64,000 nucleotides of DNA from an uncultured Prevotella sp. (GCA_900770395.1 CAAGKM010000043.1:62001-126000); one strand, 5' to 3'; counted from the first letter of the stretch, positions 42,368 to 51,438 are shown. Made by a program: numbers and translations. The notes: generated by a model from the sequence alone, not told the origin.

Positions 42368-43510
42368 ATGGGAAAAAATAACGAGACGCCATTTGTGTTT
42401 GGTGTTAGAGTGGAGGGAGACACATTCACTGACAGGAAAGATGAGACAGAACGTCTGAAAGCGAATTTTGTTTACGGTGTCAACACGATTTTAATTTCCC
42501 CGCGACGCATGGGCAAGACATCGCTGGTAAACAAGGTGTGCACACTTGTTGAGGATGACAGCCTGCGCATAGTGCGCATTGATGCCTTCGGGTGCCGGTG
42601 CGAGACAGATTTCATTAACGCTTTTGCCACAGCTGTTATCCGTGCCACATCAAACAAATGGGACGAATGGGTGGAGAATGCCCGACTGTTTCTCAGCAGA
42701 TTTGTGCCAAAGGTCACCTTTGGTCAAGACCCTCTGAACGATTTTTCCGTTTCTTTGGAATACAGTGCTGCCAACAACACCTTGGAACAGGTCTTGGAAT
42801 TGCCCGAACAGATAGCAAAAGATAAAGGAATACGCATTGTGGTGTGTGTTGACGAGTTTCAGCAAATAGGTGAGTTCTCCGACTCGCTTGTATTCCAGAA
42901 AAAACTCCGCAGCGCATGGCAGCTGCACAGTCATGTCTCCTACTGCCTGTATGGCAGCAAAAAGCACATGATGGAAAACATATTCCAACAGCAAAGCAAT
43001 CCTTTTTACCGTTTCGGCGACATATTCTATCTCGGCAAAATAAGCGAGGATGATTGGACGAAATATATATGCAGCCGTTTTGAGACAACAGGCAAACATA
43101 TTTCCATGGATTTAACCCATGAGATATGCTCCACTACCCAATGCTATTCCTCATATGTTCAGCAGTTGGCATGGTTTGTGTGGCTCAGAACCGACAAAAC
43201 AGCCACAGCCGATGACCTTAGAAAAGCTGTCGACATGCTTCTTGACGCTTGCGAGCCGTTGTTCATACAACAGACTGAAAGTCTGTCGGGCTATCAGATG
43301 AACTTTCTGCATGCTCTTTCCGACGGCATTCACACTGGATTCACTTTGAAATCTGTGCTTTCCCAATATCGCCTGGGTACTTCGGCCAATGTCTCCAGAC
43401 TGAAAAAGACATTGATGGCAAAAGACCTGATTGACATTACTGCGTCCAAACACATAGAAATTTCCGACCCTATATTGGCGTTGTGGCTGAAGCGGCGAGT
43501 GTGGCACTAA
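42368..43510 (+). CDS. AAA-type ATPase (archaeal ATPase_2-like)
   Basis: 380 aa from the ATG at 42368 (MGKNNETPF). N-terminal FVFGVRVEGDTFTDRKDETERL is the usual entry of this family. Walker A ISPRRMGKTSLV near 40-51, Walker B RIVVCVDEFQQIGEF near 136-150, sensor region CLYGSKKHMM near 194. C-terminal winged-helix part (about 310-380) ends in DPILALWLKRRVWH. These stand-alone P-loop proteins are common and scattered in Bacteroidetes, and their substrate is usually unknown. GC content and codon use look closer to the core genes than those of the XRE-CoiA run. Confidence 0.8.
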   Translation: MGKNNETPFVFGVRVEGDTFTDRKDETERLKANFVYGVNTILISPRRMGKTSLVNKVCTLVEDDSLRIVRIDAFGCRCETDFINAFATAVIRATSNKWDEWVENARLFLSRFVPKVTFGQDPLNDFSVSLEYSAANNTLEQVLELPEQIAKDKGIRIVVCVDEFQQIGEFSDSLVFQKKLRSAWQLHSHVSYCLYGSKKHMMENIFQQQSNPFYRFGDIFYLGKISEDDWTKYICSRFETTGKHISMDLTHEICSTTQCYSSYVQQLAWFVWLRTDKTATADDLRKAVDMLLDACEPLFIQQTESLSGYQMNFLHALSDGIHTGFTLKSVLSQYRLGTSANVSRLKKTLMAKDLIDITASKHIEISDPILALWLKRRVWH

Positions 43511-43522
43511 GTGATGGTAAAA

Positions 43523-43578
43523 AAATAACTTGGTACGATTTCAAGATAAAAAACATCATAAATCGTACCAAGTTATTT
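43523..43578. terminator. Perfect 19-bp hairpin between convergent genes
   Basis: AAATAACTTGGTACGATTT (43523-43541) and its exact complement (43560-43578) with an 18-base loop, extended by AGTGAT/ATCACT outside. It lies between the ends of the AAA ATPase and GH78 genes; a bidirectional terminator is likely, although no long U tract follows. Confidence 0.65.
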
Positions 43579-43603
43579 CTTTGTTATCACTAATTCTCAA
43601 TGG

Positions 43604-46600
43604 TCATAATTTGACCTCCACATGCTTTATTCTCTGCCTGCGCCAGGTGTAGATGCAGTGCAGGTGTCCGTCTGAGGTCTGGATTATCGACGGATAGGAG
43701 TATTGACTCACAGGACTGTCCTCAAGCGTTATCCAGTGGGTCCAGTGTATTCCGTCGCTGCTGCGCAGAAGTGACAGCGGTGTGCGTGCGCCCTTCTGCT
43801 TGTCGGGCTCAATGGGCCAGTCGTTGCATATCATCACGAAGCCTCCGTCTTTCAGAGTTACTGCGTCAATGCCGCTGTTGTTGTTTGGCACGTCAGTCAT
43901 CTGCAGCTTGCTCCATGTCTTACCGTTGTCGCTGCTGAAGGTTGTAGCCACCTGACGGTTGCGTGTGCGTGCCAATGCCTGCAGGCGACCGTCGGGGTGT
44001 ACGAGTATCGTTGGCTGTATAGCCAGCTCATTCTTTTCCGACTCCACATAGTCTGTGCGCTGCCATGTCTTGCCGCCGTCGTCCGACAGTTCAAAGAACA
44101 GTCTCCAGCCGCCTTTCTCAATACTTGTAGGCGCAATGATGCGACCTTTATTTATTATAGGCTTGTTCTTCACAGGACCCAGCAGCTGGTCGTCGCCCGA
44201 TGTTGCCTTTGGCGATAGATTCTCACGCTTGCTCCATGTCTTGCCGCCGTCCTTTGAGTAAATGCGCCAGCCTGTCCAGTCGGCGACGAAACTGCCAATC
44301 TTGAAGTCGAGTTCCATGCGTCCGTCGGGCAACTGATACACCACGGGGTTCCAGCACGCCTTGCGCTGATAGGCGGCAGGATTCTTGCGTGCCACGGGGT
44401 CGATGATTGGTCCCTTGTCGGCGGCAGTGGTGGTGCTGTCAATTCCCGACAGTCCTGCCAGCCTTGCCTCATCGCTTCCAGTCTTGAACACACCGTCGGC
44501 AACCAACTGCGGTGCCAGCCACTCGCTGCTGCCCTTAGGCTTGCGGCTCACCCAGATACACACGTCTGGATTGCGCTCCTTTGTTCCGCCGAAATAAGTT
44601 GCCACGAGGTCACCCTTCTTGTTCTCGGCTATGGTTGCCGAGTGGCATTGCGGGAATGAGGCCTCAGTGTATAGAAACTCATCCTTCACGATTGCCGGAT
44701 GGCGCATCTTCATCTTTGCCTTTATGTCGTGATGTCCCGAGCCAAGCTCACGTGTGCTGCCGTCGGGCAGGGTGATTGTGGCTGTGGTGTTGGCTGGAAT
44801 GTCAATGCTCCAGTATAGCGTGCCGTCCACCTTCTTCCAGTGGCTGCGTATTGTACCGTAAATCGACTCATACTCGCCTTTGATGAAGTTTATCTCGTCT
44901 ACATTGAAGTCGGGGCGCATTATTATGTGCTTGAATCCTGGGTTGTCGTTGTCGGCGGCTATTCCCACCACCTTCTCATACAGCCATGACAGCAGGTCGC
45001 CGAGCATCATCACGTGGTTGCAGCTGTTCATCCTCGGATTGGCAGTGTCGCCGTTCCAGAGTTCCCATATTGTCGTTGCCCCGTGGTCTGCCATGTATCC
45101 CCAGCTGGGGTATGTGTTGTTGGTGGCAAGCAGCCAGGCAATGTCGCCGCGCCCCATGTCGCTCAGTCCGTTGAGCAGCCAGCTGATGCCAATCACTCCG
45201 CATGCCACATGCCCGTTGCTCTTGGTTATGATGTTGCGTATGATGTTCTTCTCCACCTCGCCCTTCACATAATCGTCGTCAATCATTCCGAATGTCAGCG
45301 GCAGCAGGTTGGCTGTCACCGTGTTGCCCATATAGCAGGTACTGTCGGGATAGAGCAGGTGTCCCGGAACCTTGCTCGTTCCGCGGTTGATGGTGAGGAA
45401 TTTATCGTTGAACGCCTTCTTCACCTTTTCTGCTTCGGCTGCAAAATGGCGTGCGTCATCGTCAAGGTTTTGCATCCGTGCAAAGCGCTCCATGAGCTTG
45501 TTCACCCGATAATAGTATGCCGTGGCAATGAGGGTGCCGTCAGTCATGCGGCTCTTGTCCTTGGCGTGTATCAGCTTCAGGTCCTCTGGCGGCAGACACC
45601 AGTCGCCGTACTTGTCTCGCGGTATAAGTCCGTCCTGTCCGTATTGCGTGCGCAGATGGTCGAGCCATAGTTTCACGTTGCCGTACCATTTTTTCAGCGG
45701 CGCGCTGTCGCCATACTGGCGGTGGAGCATCTCCATCGAGAATGGCAGCGCCGCGGGCCATGTCACATTGTCGCTGTAGTAGTTCCAGTATGCCGGAGCC
45801 ACGTCGGGTATGCATCCGTCCTCACGCTGAGCCTCGCAGATGTCGCGTGTCCATTTTGAGTAAAGCGTGTTGTTGTCGAACACAAACGCCTCGCCGAAGC
45901 AGCCGCGGGTGCGGTCGCCGAGCCATGGCTGGCGCTCGTCGCGCTGCGGACAGTCAACGGGCATTCCCTTGTAGTTGCTGAGTATTCCCCACACGGCATT
46001 GTTGTACACCTTATTTAATATAGTGTCGGCACACTCAAACCTGCCAGTCTGCGCCATATCGTCGCTTATCACCTGAGCCTCTACGTCGGCTGCTGTCACA
46101 GCGTCGCCCATGCCCGTAATCTCGGCATAGCGGAATCCGTGGTAGGAGAAATGCGGATGCCACCACTCTCCCTGCTCGTTGCCGCGCGCCACATACTTGT
46201 CGGTTGACTCGGCGTGGCGCAGGTTTTCGGTGTACAGACTGCCGTCGGCATTGAGCTTCTCAGCGAAACGTATGAACACGGTGTCACCCTTGTGGGTGTT
46301 GCGCATCCTGACCTTCAGCCATCCCGCCATGTTTTGTCCGAGGTCCACTATCACTCCGCCGTTGCGCTTGGTCACGGTCTTCGGAGCAAGTGTCCTCACC
46401 ACCTTCATGCCCGGCGTCATGCTGCCGCGCAGTGTTCCCAACGGTATCGCCACGCGCTCGGCATTCATCCACTTCGAGTCATCATAGCCAGCCACGGTCC
46501 AGTTGCCCAGCACCTTGCGGGCATCGTAAATTTCGCCGTCGTACTCGTTGTTGCTTCGTATCGGACCGTCGGCTGTCAGCTTCCACTTAGTGTCGGTGGA

Positions 46601-47449
46601 TATCTTTTGCTGCTTGCCGTCCTCGTAGGTTATTATCAGGTTGGCTCGCAGTTTGGGATAGCCGAAGTTGGCTATCTTGTATGGTTTCTTTTTCTGCTGC
46701 ATGGTGTAGTAGCGCCCGTTGCCAAGCACCACTCCTATTGCGCCCTTGCCCTCGGCAAGCATCGCGGTCACGTCGTAGGCATCGTAGTACACCGTGCGGC
46801 GGTAGTCGGTTGGCAGCTGTGCCATCTCCTTGTCGCCCACTTTCTTGCCGTTGATGAAAGCCTCATACATGCCTAAGCCGCTGATATACAGCGTGGCGCT
46901 CTTCACAGGCTTGTCCACCTTGAACTCACGGCGCAGATAGCGGCTGCTCAGCTGGCTGTGCACGTCCTCCACGTCCCATGGCATTGCCTGGTCAAGTCCT
47001 ATCCACTGTCCGCTCCAGTCGCTCTCGGTGAGCAGCCCCACGTTCCACACTGCCACGTCGCTCCAGTCGCTCTCGCCCTGAGTGGTTGTCACTTTCACGC
47101 GCCAGTAGCAGCGTGTGTTGCTTCTCACAGCCTTGCCGCCGTAGGCTATCCACTGCGACTGGCTGCTCTTCACCGTGGTGTCCCACAGGTCGCCCGCGCA
47201 TTTTTCTGCCTTTTCCTTTGTCGATGCCACTATGATGTGATACTCTGTCTGCATCACGTCATTTTTCGTTGAGCTGATTCTCCAGCCCAACCGCGGTGTG
47301 GACGTGGCGATACTCATCGGGGCATTTATGCGCTCCGTTGTAAGGTGAGTCACTGCCACCGGCGGCACTGCCGTCTTCTTCTTTGCTGCCTGCGCCGCTC
47401 CTGTTGCCATAAGCACAGCCAGCGCAAGAATTTGTATCCTTCTGTTCAT
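43604..47449 (-). CDS. GH78 alpha-L-rhamnosidase fused to sialidase-like propeller
   Basis: 1281 aa, signal peptide to about 21 (GAAQA). Residues about 30-905 are a full GH78 enzyme: Fn3/N-terminal beta domains, the (alpha/alpha)6 barrel with DCPQRDERQPWLGD (about 500, containing the general acid Glu) and TIWELWNGD (about 796, the base Glu), and a C-terminal beta-sandwich. Residues about 915-1281 form a BNR/sialidase-type propeller with three Asp boxes: SKDGGKTW (about 1066), SDDGGKTW (about 1124) and SSDNGKTW (about 1172). The enzyme probably removes rhamnose in the periplasm and the propeller acts on or binds an adjacent acidic sugar (inference). It has its own promoter (47599-47629). Confidence 0.85.
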   Translation of the reverse strand: MNRRIQILALAVLMATGAAQAAKKKTAVPPVAVTHLTTERINAPMSIATSTPRLGWRISSTKNDVMQTEYHIIVASTKEKAEKCAGDLWDTTVKSSQSQWIAYGGKAVRSNTRCYWRVKVTTTQGESDWSDVAVWNVGLLTESDWSGQWIGLDQAMPWDVEDVHSQLSSRYLRREFKVDKPVKSATLYISGLGMYEAFINGKKVGDKEMAQLPTDYRRTVYYDAYDVTAMLAEGKGAIGVVLGNGRYYTMQQKKKPYKIANFGYPKLRANLIITYEDGKQQKISTDTKWKLTADGPIRSNNEYDGEIYDARKVLGNWTVAGYDDSKWMNAERVAIPLGTLRGSMTPGMKVVRTLAPKTVTKRNGGVIVDLGQNMAGWLKVRMRNTHKGDTVFIRFAEKLNADGSLYTENLRHAESTDKYVARGNEQGEWWHPHFSYHGFRYAEITGMGDAVTAADVEAQVISDDMAQTGRFECADTILNKVYNNAVWGILSNYKGMPVDCPQRDERQPWLGDRTRGCFGEAFVFDNNTLYSKWTRDICEAQREDGCIPDVAPAYWNYYSDNVTWPAALPFSMEMLHRQYGDSAPLKKWYGNVKLWLDHLRTQYGQDGLIPRDKYGDWCLPPEDLKLIHAKDKSRMTDGTLIATAYYYRVNKLMERFARMQNLDDDARHFAAEAEKVKKAFNDKFLTINRGTSKVPGHLLYPDSTCYMGNTVTANLLPLTFGMIDDDYVKGEVEKNIIRNIITKSNGHVACGVIGISWLLNGLSDMGRGDIAWLLATNNTYPSWGYMADHGATTIWELWNGDTANPRMNSCNHVMMLGDLLSWLYEKVVGIAADNDNPGFKHIIMRPDFNVDEINFIKGEYESIYGTIRSHWKKVDGTLYWSIDIPANTTATITLPDGSTRELGSGHHDIKAKMKMRHPAIVKDEFLYTEASFPQCHSATIAENKKGDLVATYFGGTKERNPDVCIWVSRKPKGSSEWLAPQLVADGVFKTGSDEARLAGLSGIDSTTTAADKGPIIDPVARKNPAAYQRKACWNPVVYQLPDGRMELDFKIGSFVADWTGWRIYSKDGGKTWSKRENLSPKATSGDDQLLGPVKNKPIINKGRIIAPTSIEKGGWRLFFELSDDGGKTWQRTDYVESEKNELAIQPTILVHPDGRLQALARTRNRQVATTFSSDNGKTWSKLQMTDVPNNNSGIDAVTLKDGGFVMICNDWPIEPDKQKGARTPLSLLRSSDGIHWTHWITLEDSPVSQYSYPSIIQTSDGHLHCIYTWRRQRIKHVEVKL

Positions 47450-47598
47450 ACTCTGTTCGTTTCGTTTTAATCCGTTTTTTAGTAGTTTGTCTATCTTTCT
47501 TTAAAATTATGTGATTTGCCTGCCTTTTCTTTATGCAATTTGTCAATCTTTTCTATAAAGACCGCAAAACATGCGATTCGTACCTTAATATTTGTTGA

Positions 47599-47640
47599 CA
47601 AAGTTACGAATAAGCGAGGACAAAGCAAAAGAAAAAGAAA
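47599..47640 (-). promoter_or_regulatory. GH78 gene promoter, member of the recurrent promoter element
   Basis: Minus strand TTTG at 47629-47626, 19 bp, TAACTTTG at 47606-47599. The inter-box CGAATAAGCGAGGAC is identical to that of the exbB promoter. Confidence 0.8.
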
Positions 47641-47778
47641 ATTTTTAATTTTTTTTAATTTTGCTTTGTCGAGCGAGAGTAACTTATCTAAAGTTTATAA
47701 GCGGCTTTGAAGCTGTTTTTGCCGTTTTGCCAACCGATATTCCCGAAGAAAATTTTCTGCAGGGCAAGATTTAAAATT

Positions 47779-47879
47779 TTCTAGACCTAGAGAATTTATT
47801 TTCTAGACCTAGAGAATTTATTTTCTAGACCTAGAGAAATTATTTTCTAGACCTAGAGAATTTTTTCTGTAGCGCTACA
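47779..47879. repeat. Array of four TCTAG-AC-CTAGA palindromes plus a fifth in phase, 22-bp period
   Basis: TTCTAGACCTAGAGAA at 47779-47794, 47801-47816, 47823-47838 and 47845-47860, exactly 22 bp apart. A different perfect palindrome TGTAGCGCTACA (47868-47879) has its centre exactly 22 bp beyond the centre of copy 4. Located after the end of the TonB receptor gene and about 150 bp upstream of the GH78 promoter. Confidence 0.92.
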
Positions 47880-47911
47880 AAATTCTTAAACGTTCGGGAG
47901 AAAATATTTTT

Positions 47912-49999
47912 CTATAAGTTTATGTTCACGGCACACCCTGCCATGAACCACGCGCCGGGCTGCGGCACATAGCCGTGGTCGACATAAGTGGTGTCGAATA
48001 GGTTGTTAACCTCAACGTATGCCTTTAGCTGCGGCATGTTCCACTGCAGACGGGCGTCAACGACACCGTAGGGGCGATAGTTCTTCACGCCGCCGTTGAT
48101 GTCGGTGTAGGTTCCCATGCGGTCCTGCCAGCGGTAGTAGATGTCGAGCCCAAGATTGCGGCACAGGTTGAGCGACGCGCTTGCCACCAGCTTGTGGCGC
48201 AGATATTCGAGGGTGAACATGCTCTGGATGCCCTCCTCAGGCTTTTCCACATCCTGATGCAGATAGCTGTAGGACAGTGACAGGCGCCGGAGCAGCTTTT
48301 GCGATGGAGCAATGCGGAGGAAGTCTGCGGCAGCCTCAGCTTCGAATCCCACGGCGTTGACCGTAGAGAAGTTCACGCTCTCGTAGGGTGCGTCGGGATT
48401 GCCTGCAATGCGGCGTATCCAGTCGATGAGGTTGGTAATGTGATTATAATAGACATTCGCCTTGGCACTCACTCCGCCACGGTTGTACTTTACGCCACCC
48501 TCAACCGACGACAGTTCCTCGGGCTTCAGGTATTTGTCTGCCTTGTGCCCGTCCTTGGTGAGGTAAAGCTCCGTGACCGACGGCATTCTGAGCGAAGTGT
48601 TGTAGGAAGCGTAGATACGCATGCCGTCTGCCACCTCCAAGCTGGCGTCCACTCCGGGATAGATTTTCAGCGGCTCCTGATTCCATGAGTTCTTTATCGC
48701 CATGAGACCTGCGGAAAGGGTAAAATGCTTCAAGATAACGTTGTGCTCCAGCATGAAGCTCACGTTGGTGCGGTTCAATCCCAGGGTGTAATCGCGGTTG
48801 GTGCCGCTGATGTGCTGCGGCTTGCCGAGCGGTTCGCCGAGGTTGCCGCTCACAATGTCCTCGTTTCTTATCTCTGCACCAAATGCCGTGCGTCCTGCCG
48901 CCCAGTCGAAATAAGAGTTGAGGTTTACGCCGAAGATATTCTGACGGTGATAGTTGAATTTCGAGACATCATCGCTGCCCCTGCCGCGGAAATACTCAAA
49001 ACGGTCATTGCCGTGGTTCCAGTACACCGACGGCTTGAAGCGCAGCCTGCCGCACAGCGTCTCTGCCTGAATGGCGGTGTAGCTTTTGAAGGTGTGCTCA
49101 AACTGGTCGTCGGAGCCAAGTCCGTAGAAAGTGTTGGCGCCATAGTTGCGGCTTGACAGTCCGGCGTGCCACCTCACGGCAATGTCCTCGCCGCGGTAGG
49201 TGCCCTGATAGAATGCCTTGCCGCCGCTGAAGTCGGCATTGAGCCTGCCAGCCTTGTTGCGGCTGAAGCCGTCGCCGCGCGTGTAGCCGCCGCTCACCTG
49301 GTTGTTCCACTCTCCCTGCCTGATGTTGGCTCTCGCTCCGCCGCCAAGGTAGCCGTAGCTTCCGCCATCTACGTGGGCTGTGACCGACGACTGCTCCGCA
49401 GGGCGCGTCACAATGTTGACGGCACCCAGCATCGACGACGTGCCGAACACCCTGCCTGCCGGACCTTCAAGCACCTCGATTCGCTCCACCTCGCTAAGGT
49501 CGGCAGGAATGTCGAGGGCGTTGTGCCCCGTCTGCGGGTCGCAGATGTTGATACCGTTAAGGAAAATGGCTACCTGCTCGTAGTTGCCTCCCCGGAGATT
49601 GATGTCGGTCTGCGCCCCAAGTGGTCCGCGCTGACGCACATCGATGCCCACGGCATACTTCAGCAGGTCGTTGATACTTTGCACCGGCGCACGCTGAATG
49701 TCCTCGCGCACCAGCACAGTTACAATACGGGCAGCCTGTTGGCTTGCCATTGGCGCTCTCGAACCGGTGATGCTCACCTCGTCGAGTGTAAGCTCGCGGT
49801 CGGTCTTGGTCACTCCGTCGTTGTCGGTCACGGGCAACACGCCCACGCCGTCTGCCTTGGCGTGGCTCAAGGTGGCTACGCTCAAGACTCCGATGAGAAG
49901 CTCACGGCCGAGAACCGCAAACAGCGAATAGCCCTTGTGCCCGAAACGATGGAACACTATGGGCTCGCTCTTGCGCCTCAATTCTGTGTTGTTGTACAT
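47912..49999 (-). CDS. TonB-dependent outer-membrane receptor
   Basis: 695 aa from the ATG at 49999 (MYNNTELRRK); a longer reading to 50173 would overlap the GTPase gene by 98 bases. Hydrophobic segment near 27-47, TonB-box-like ELTLDEVSITGSR (about 69-81), plug domain with VREDIQRAPVQSINDLLKYAVGIDVRQRG and NLRGGNYEQVAIFLNG, then a 22-strand barrel ending in NNLFDTTYVDHG and a C-terminal Leu strand. BtuB/iron-type rather than SusC (no CarboxypepD-like extension). It follows the G3E GTPase gene on the same strand by 76 bases, so zinc or another metal complex, or cobalamin, is the likely cargo (inference). Confidence 0.85.
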   Translation of the reverse strand: MYNNTELRRKSEPIVFHRFGHKGYSLFAVLGRELLIGVLSVATLSHAKADGVGVLPVTDNDGVTKTDRELTLDEVSITGSRAPMASQQAARIVTVLVREDIQRAPVQSINDLLKYAVGIDVRQRGPLGAQTDINLRGGNYEQVAIFLNGINICDPQTGHNALDIPADLSEVERIEVLEGPAGRVFGTSSMLGAVNIVTRPAEQSSVTAHVDGGSYGYLGGGARANIRQGEWNNQVSGGYTRGDGFSRNKAGRLNADFSGGKAFYQGTYRGEDIAVRWHAGLSSRNYGANTFYGLGSDDQFEHTFKSYTAIQAETLCGRLRFKPSVYWNHGNDRFEYFRGRGSDDVSKFNYHRQNIFGVNLNSYFDWAAGRTAFGAEIRNEDIVSGNLGEPLGKPQHISGTNRDYTLGLNRTNVSFMLEHNVILKHFTLSAGLMAIKNSWNQEPLKIYPGVDASLEVADGMRIYASYNTSLRMPSVTELYLTKDGHKADKYLKPEELSSVEGGVKYNRGGVSAKANVYYNHITNLIDWIRRIAGNPDAPYESVNFSTVNAVGFEAEAAADFLRIAPSQKLLRRLSLSYSYLHQDVEKPEEGIQSMFTLEYLRHKLVASASLNLCRNLGLDIYYRWQDRMGTYTDINGGVKNYRPYGVVDARLQWNMPQLKAYVEVNNLFDTTYVDHGYVPQPGAWFMAGCAVNINL

Positions 50000-50030
50000 A
50001 AAAAATATAAAAAAATAAAATTTAAAATAC

Positions 50031-50068
50031 CTTTGGCATCGTTGCCAAAGCAACTGCAACGATTGCAG
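50031..50068 (-). terminator. Two adjacent hairpins between GTPase and TonB receptor genes
   Basis: CTTTGGC/GCCAAAG (50031-50037 and 50044-50050) and CTGCAA/TTGCAG (50054-50059 and 50063-50068). On the minus strand the first is followed by a T-rich run, so it may be a terminator or attenuator lowering receptor expression. Confidence 0.5.
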
Positions 50069-50075
50069 TATGGGG

Positions 50076-51290
50076 TTATACCAGACAGAAGTCGAGATCG
50101 CGCGTGATCTGCTCCTTGTCGAGTTTCTGACCGATAAATACAATCTTCTGCATGCGGTCGCCGTACACGTCATCCCAGTCCTGCAACAGACGTGGCTCCT
50201 GACGCATCAGTTCCTGCAGCTCCTCTTCGCTTGCGGTGGCAAACCACAGTCCTGCCTCTTTCATTTTCTTCTGTACTCCAGCCTGCTCAAAAAGATAGGA
50301 CATGTCGGTGTTGTCGCTGAAATAGCAAACACCCTTGCAGCGTATTACATTGGCGGGCCACTGCTTTGCAACAAAATGATCGAACTTGTTTATGTCGAAC
50401 GCCTGACGGCGATAGTACACAAAAGTGCCGATGCCATATTCCTCAGCCTCACCTTCTTCCTCATTGTGATTGTGGCAGTGGCAATGACAGTCGTGACCGT
50501 GGTGATGCTCGTGGTCATGATGATGGTGATGAGCCTCGTGCTCCTCTTCCTCTGTCATTTCACGCTCAATCTCGTGTACCCACGTTGCCGATGTAGCCAC
50601 GTCTTCAAAGTCGAACATGTCCGTGCCGATAATGCGGTCGAGTTCCACCTCGGCATAGTCGCATTCTATAATCTGCGCCTTGGGCTGCAGCGACTTGATA
50701 ATCTGGCGCAGGCGCTCCAGTTCCTCGGGCTTAACCTCCGACACCTTATTTAATAATATAATATTGCAGAACTCTATCTGCTCTATCAGCAGGTTCTCTA
50801 TGTCGTCCTCCTCAAGAGTGGTGCTCTGCAACTTCTCGCCACACTTAAACTCGCTCTGCATCCGCAGGGCGTCAACCACAGTCACAATGGCGTCGAGACG
50901 CGCCACACCGTGCTCAGTATATTGTGGTCCGAGCGTAGGTATGCCACAGATGGTCTGGGCTATAGGCGCAGGCTCACAGATACCGCTTGCCTCAATCACA
51001 ATATAATCGAAGCGTTCCATTTTCAGAATATCGTTGATCTGCTCCACAAGATCCATCTTCAGCGTGCAGCAGATACAGCCGTTTTGCAGAGCCACGAGGC
51101 TGTCATCCTTCTGCCCAACCACACCACCTTTCTGTATCAGGTCGGCGTCGATATTCACTTCACCGATGTCATTCACAATCACAGCGAACTTAATGCCTCG
51201 CTCATTGCTGAGAATATGGTTTACCAACGTTGTCTTGCCGCTGCCAAGATATCCTGTGAGCAGCAGCACTGGTGTCTCTTTCATCTGCAT
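50076..51290 (-). CDS. G3E-family GTPase, zinc-chaperone (ZNG/CobW) type
   Basis: 404 aa from the ATG at 51290 (MQMKETPVLL); an upstream in-frame Met at 51362 would lie in the promoter. Seen: P-loop GYLGSGKTT (13-21), the metal-binding CxCC motif GCICC with Cys72, Cys74 and Cys75, a base-specificity LLNKVSE near 185, a His/Cys-rich loop of about 25 residues at about 250-275, and a C-terminal CobW domain. The CxCC plus His-rich loop is the pattern of zinc-transfer GTPases. The promoter is one of the recurrent elements. Likely delivers Zn2+ to a client enzyme; the TonB receptor downstream may import the metal. Confidence 0.85.
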   Translation of the reverse strand: MQMKETPVLLLTGYLGSGKTTLVNHILSNERGIKFAVIVNDIGEVNIDADLIQKGGVVGQKDDSLVALQNGCICCTLKMDLVEQINDILKMERFDYIVIEASGICEPAPIAQTICGIPTLGPQYTEHGVARLDAIVTVVDALRMQSEFKCGEKLQSTTLEEDDIENLLIEQIEFCNIILLNKVSEVKPEELERLRQIIKSLQPKAQIIECDYAEVELDRIIGTDMFDFEDVATSATWVHEIEREMTEEEEHEAHHHHHDHEHHHGHDCHCHCHNHNEEEGEAEEYGIGTFVYYRRQAFDINKFDHFVAKQWPANVIRCKGVCYFSDNTDMSYLFEQAGVQKKMKEAGLWFATASEEELQELMRQEPRLLQDWDDVYGDRMQKIVFIGQKLDKEQITRDLDFCLV

Positions 51291-51318
51291 AGTTGTTTCC
51301 TTAATATTGTTTCGGGGT

Positions 51319-51360
51319 GCAAAGTTACTAATAAGCGAGGACAAAACAAAATATAAAAAC
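51319..51360 (-). promoter_or_regulatory. GTPase gene promoter, member of the recurrent promoter element
   Basis: Minus strand TTTG at 51350-51347, 19 bp, TAACTTTG at 51327-51320. By eye 39 of 42 positions match the exbB element at 7759-7800. Confidence 0.82.
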
Positions 51361-51406
51361 ACCTTTTTTATATTTTCCTCAAAAAAAGTTTTTTATCATT
51401 AATTTA

Positions 51407-51438
51407 TTTGCGTGTATGCGCTTTTCTAATTACTTTTG
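51407..51438 (+). promoter_or_regulatory. Rubredoxin promoter
   Basis: TTTG at 51407-51410, 20 bp, TACTTTTG at 51431-51438; ATG at 51490. Confidence 0.75.

Larger units (their letters stand above)
47450..47911. other. Intergenic region between TonB receptor and GH78 gene
   Basis: It contains the GH78 leader (about 140 bases, no clear structure), its promoter (47599-47629), an AT-rich spacer and the palindrome array 47779-47879. No gene seen. Confidence 0.7.

Noticed and set aside
47912..50173. Longer TonB receptor starting at 50173
   Set aside because: The extra residues overlap the GTPase gene and are Arg/Ser-rich without signal features; the ATG at 49999 is preferred.
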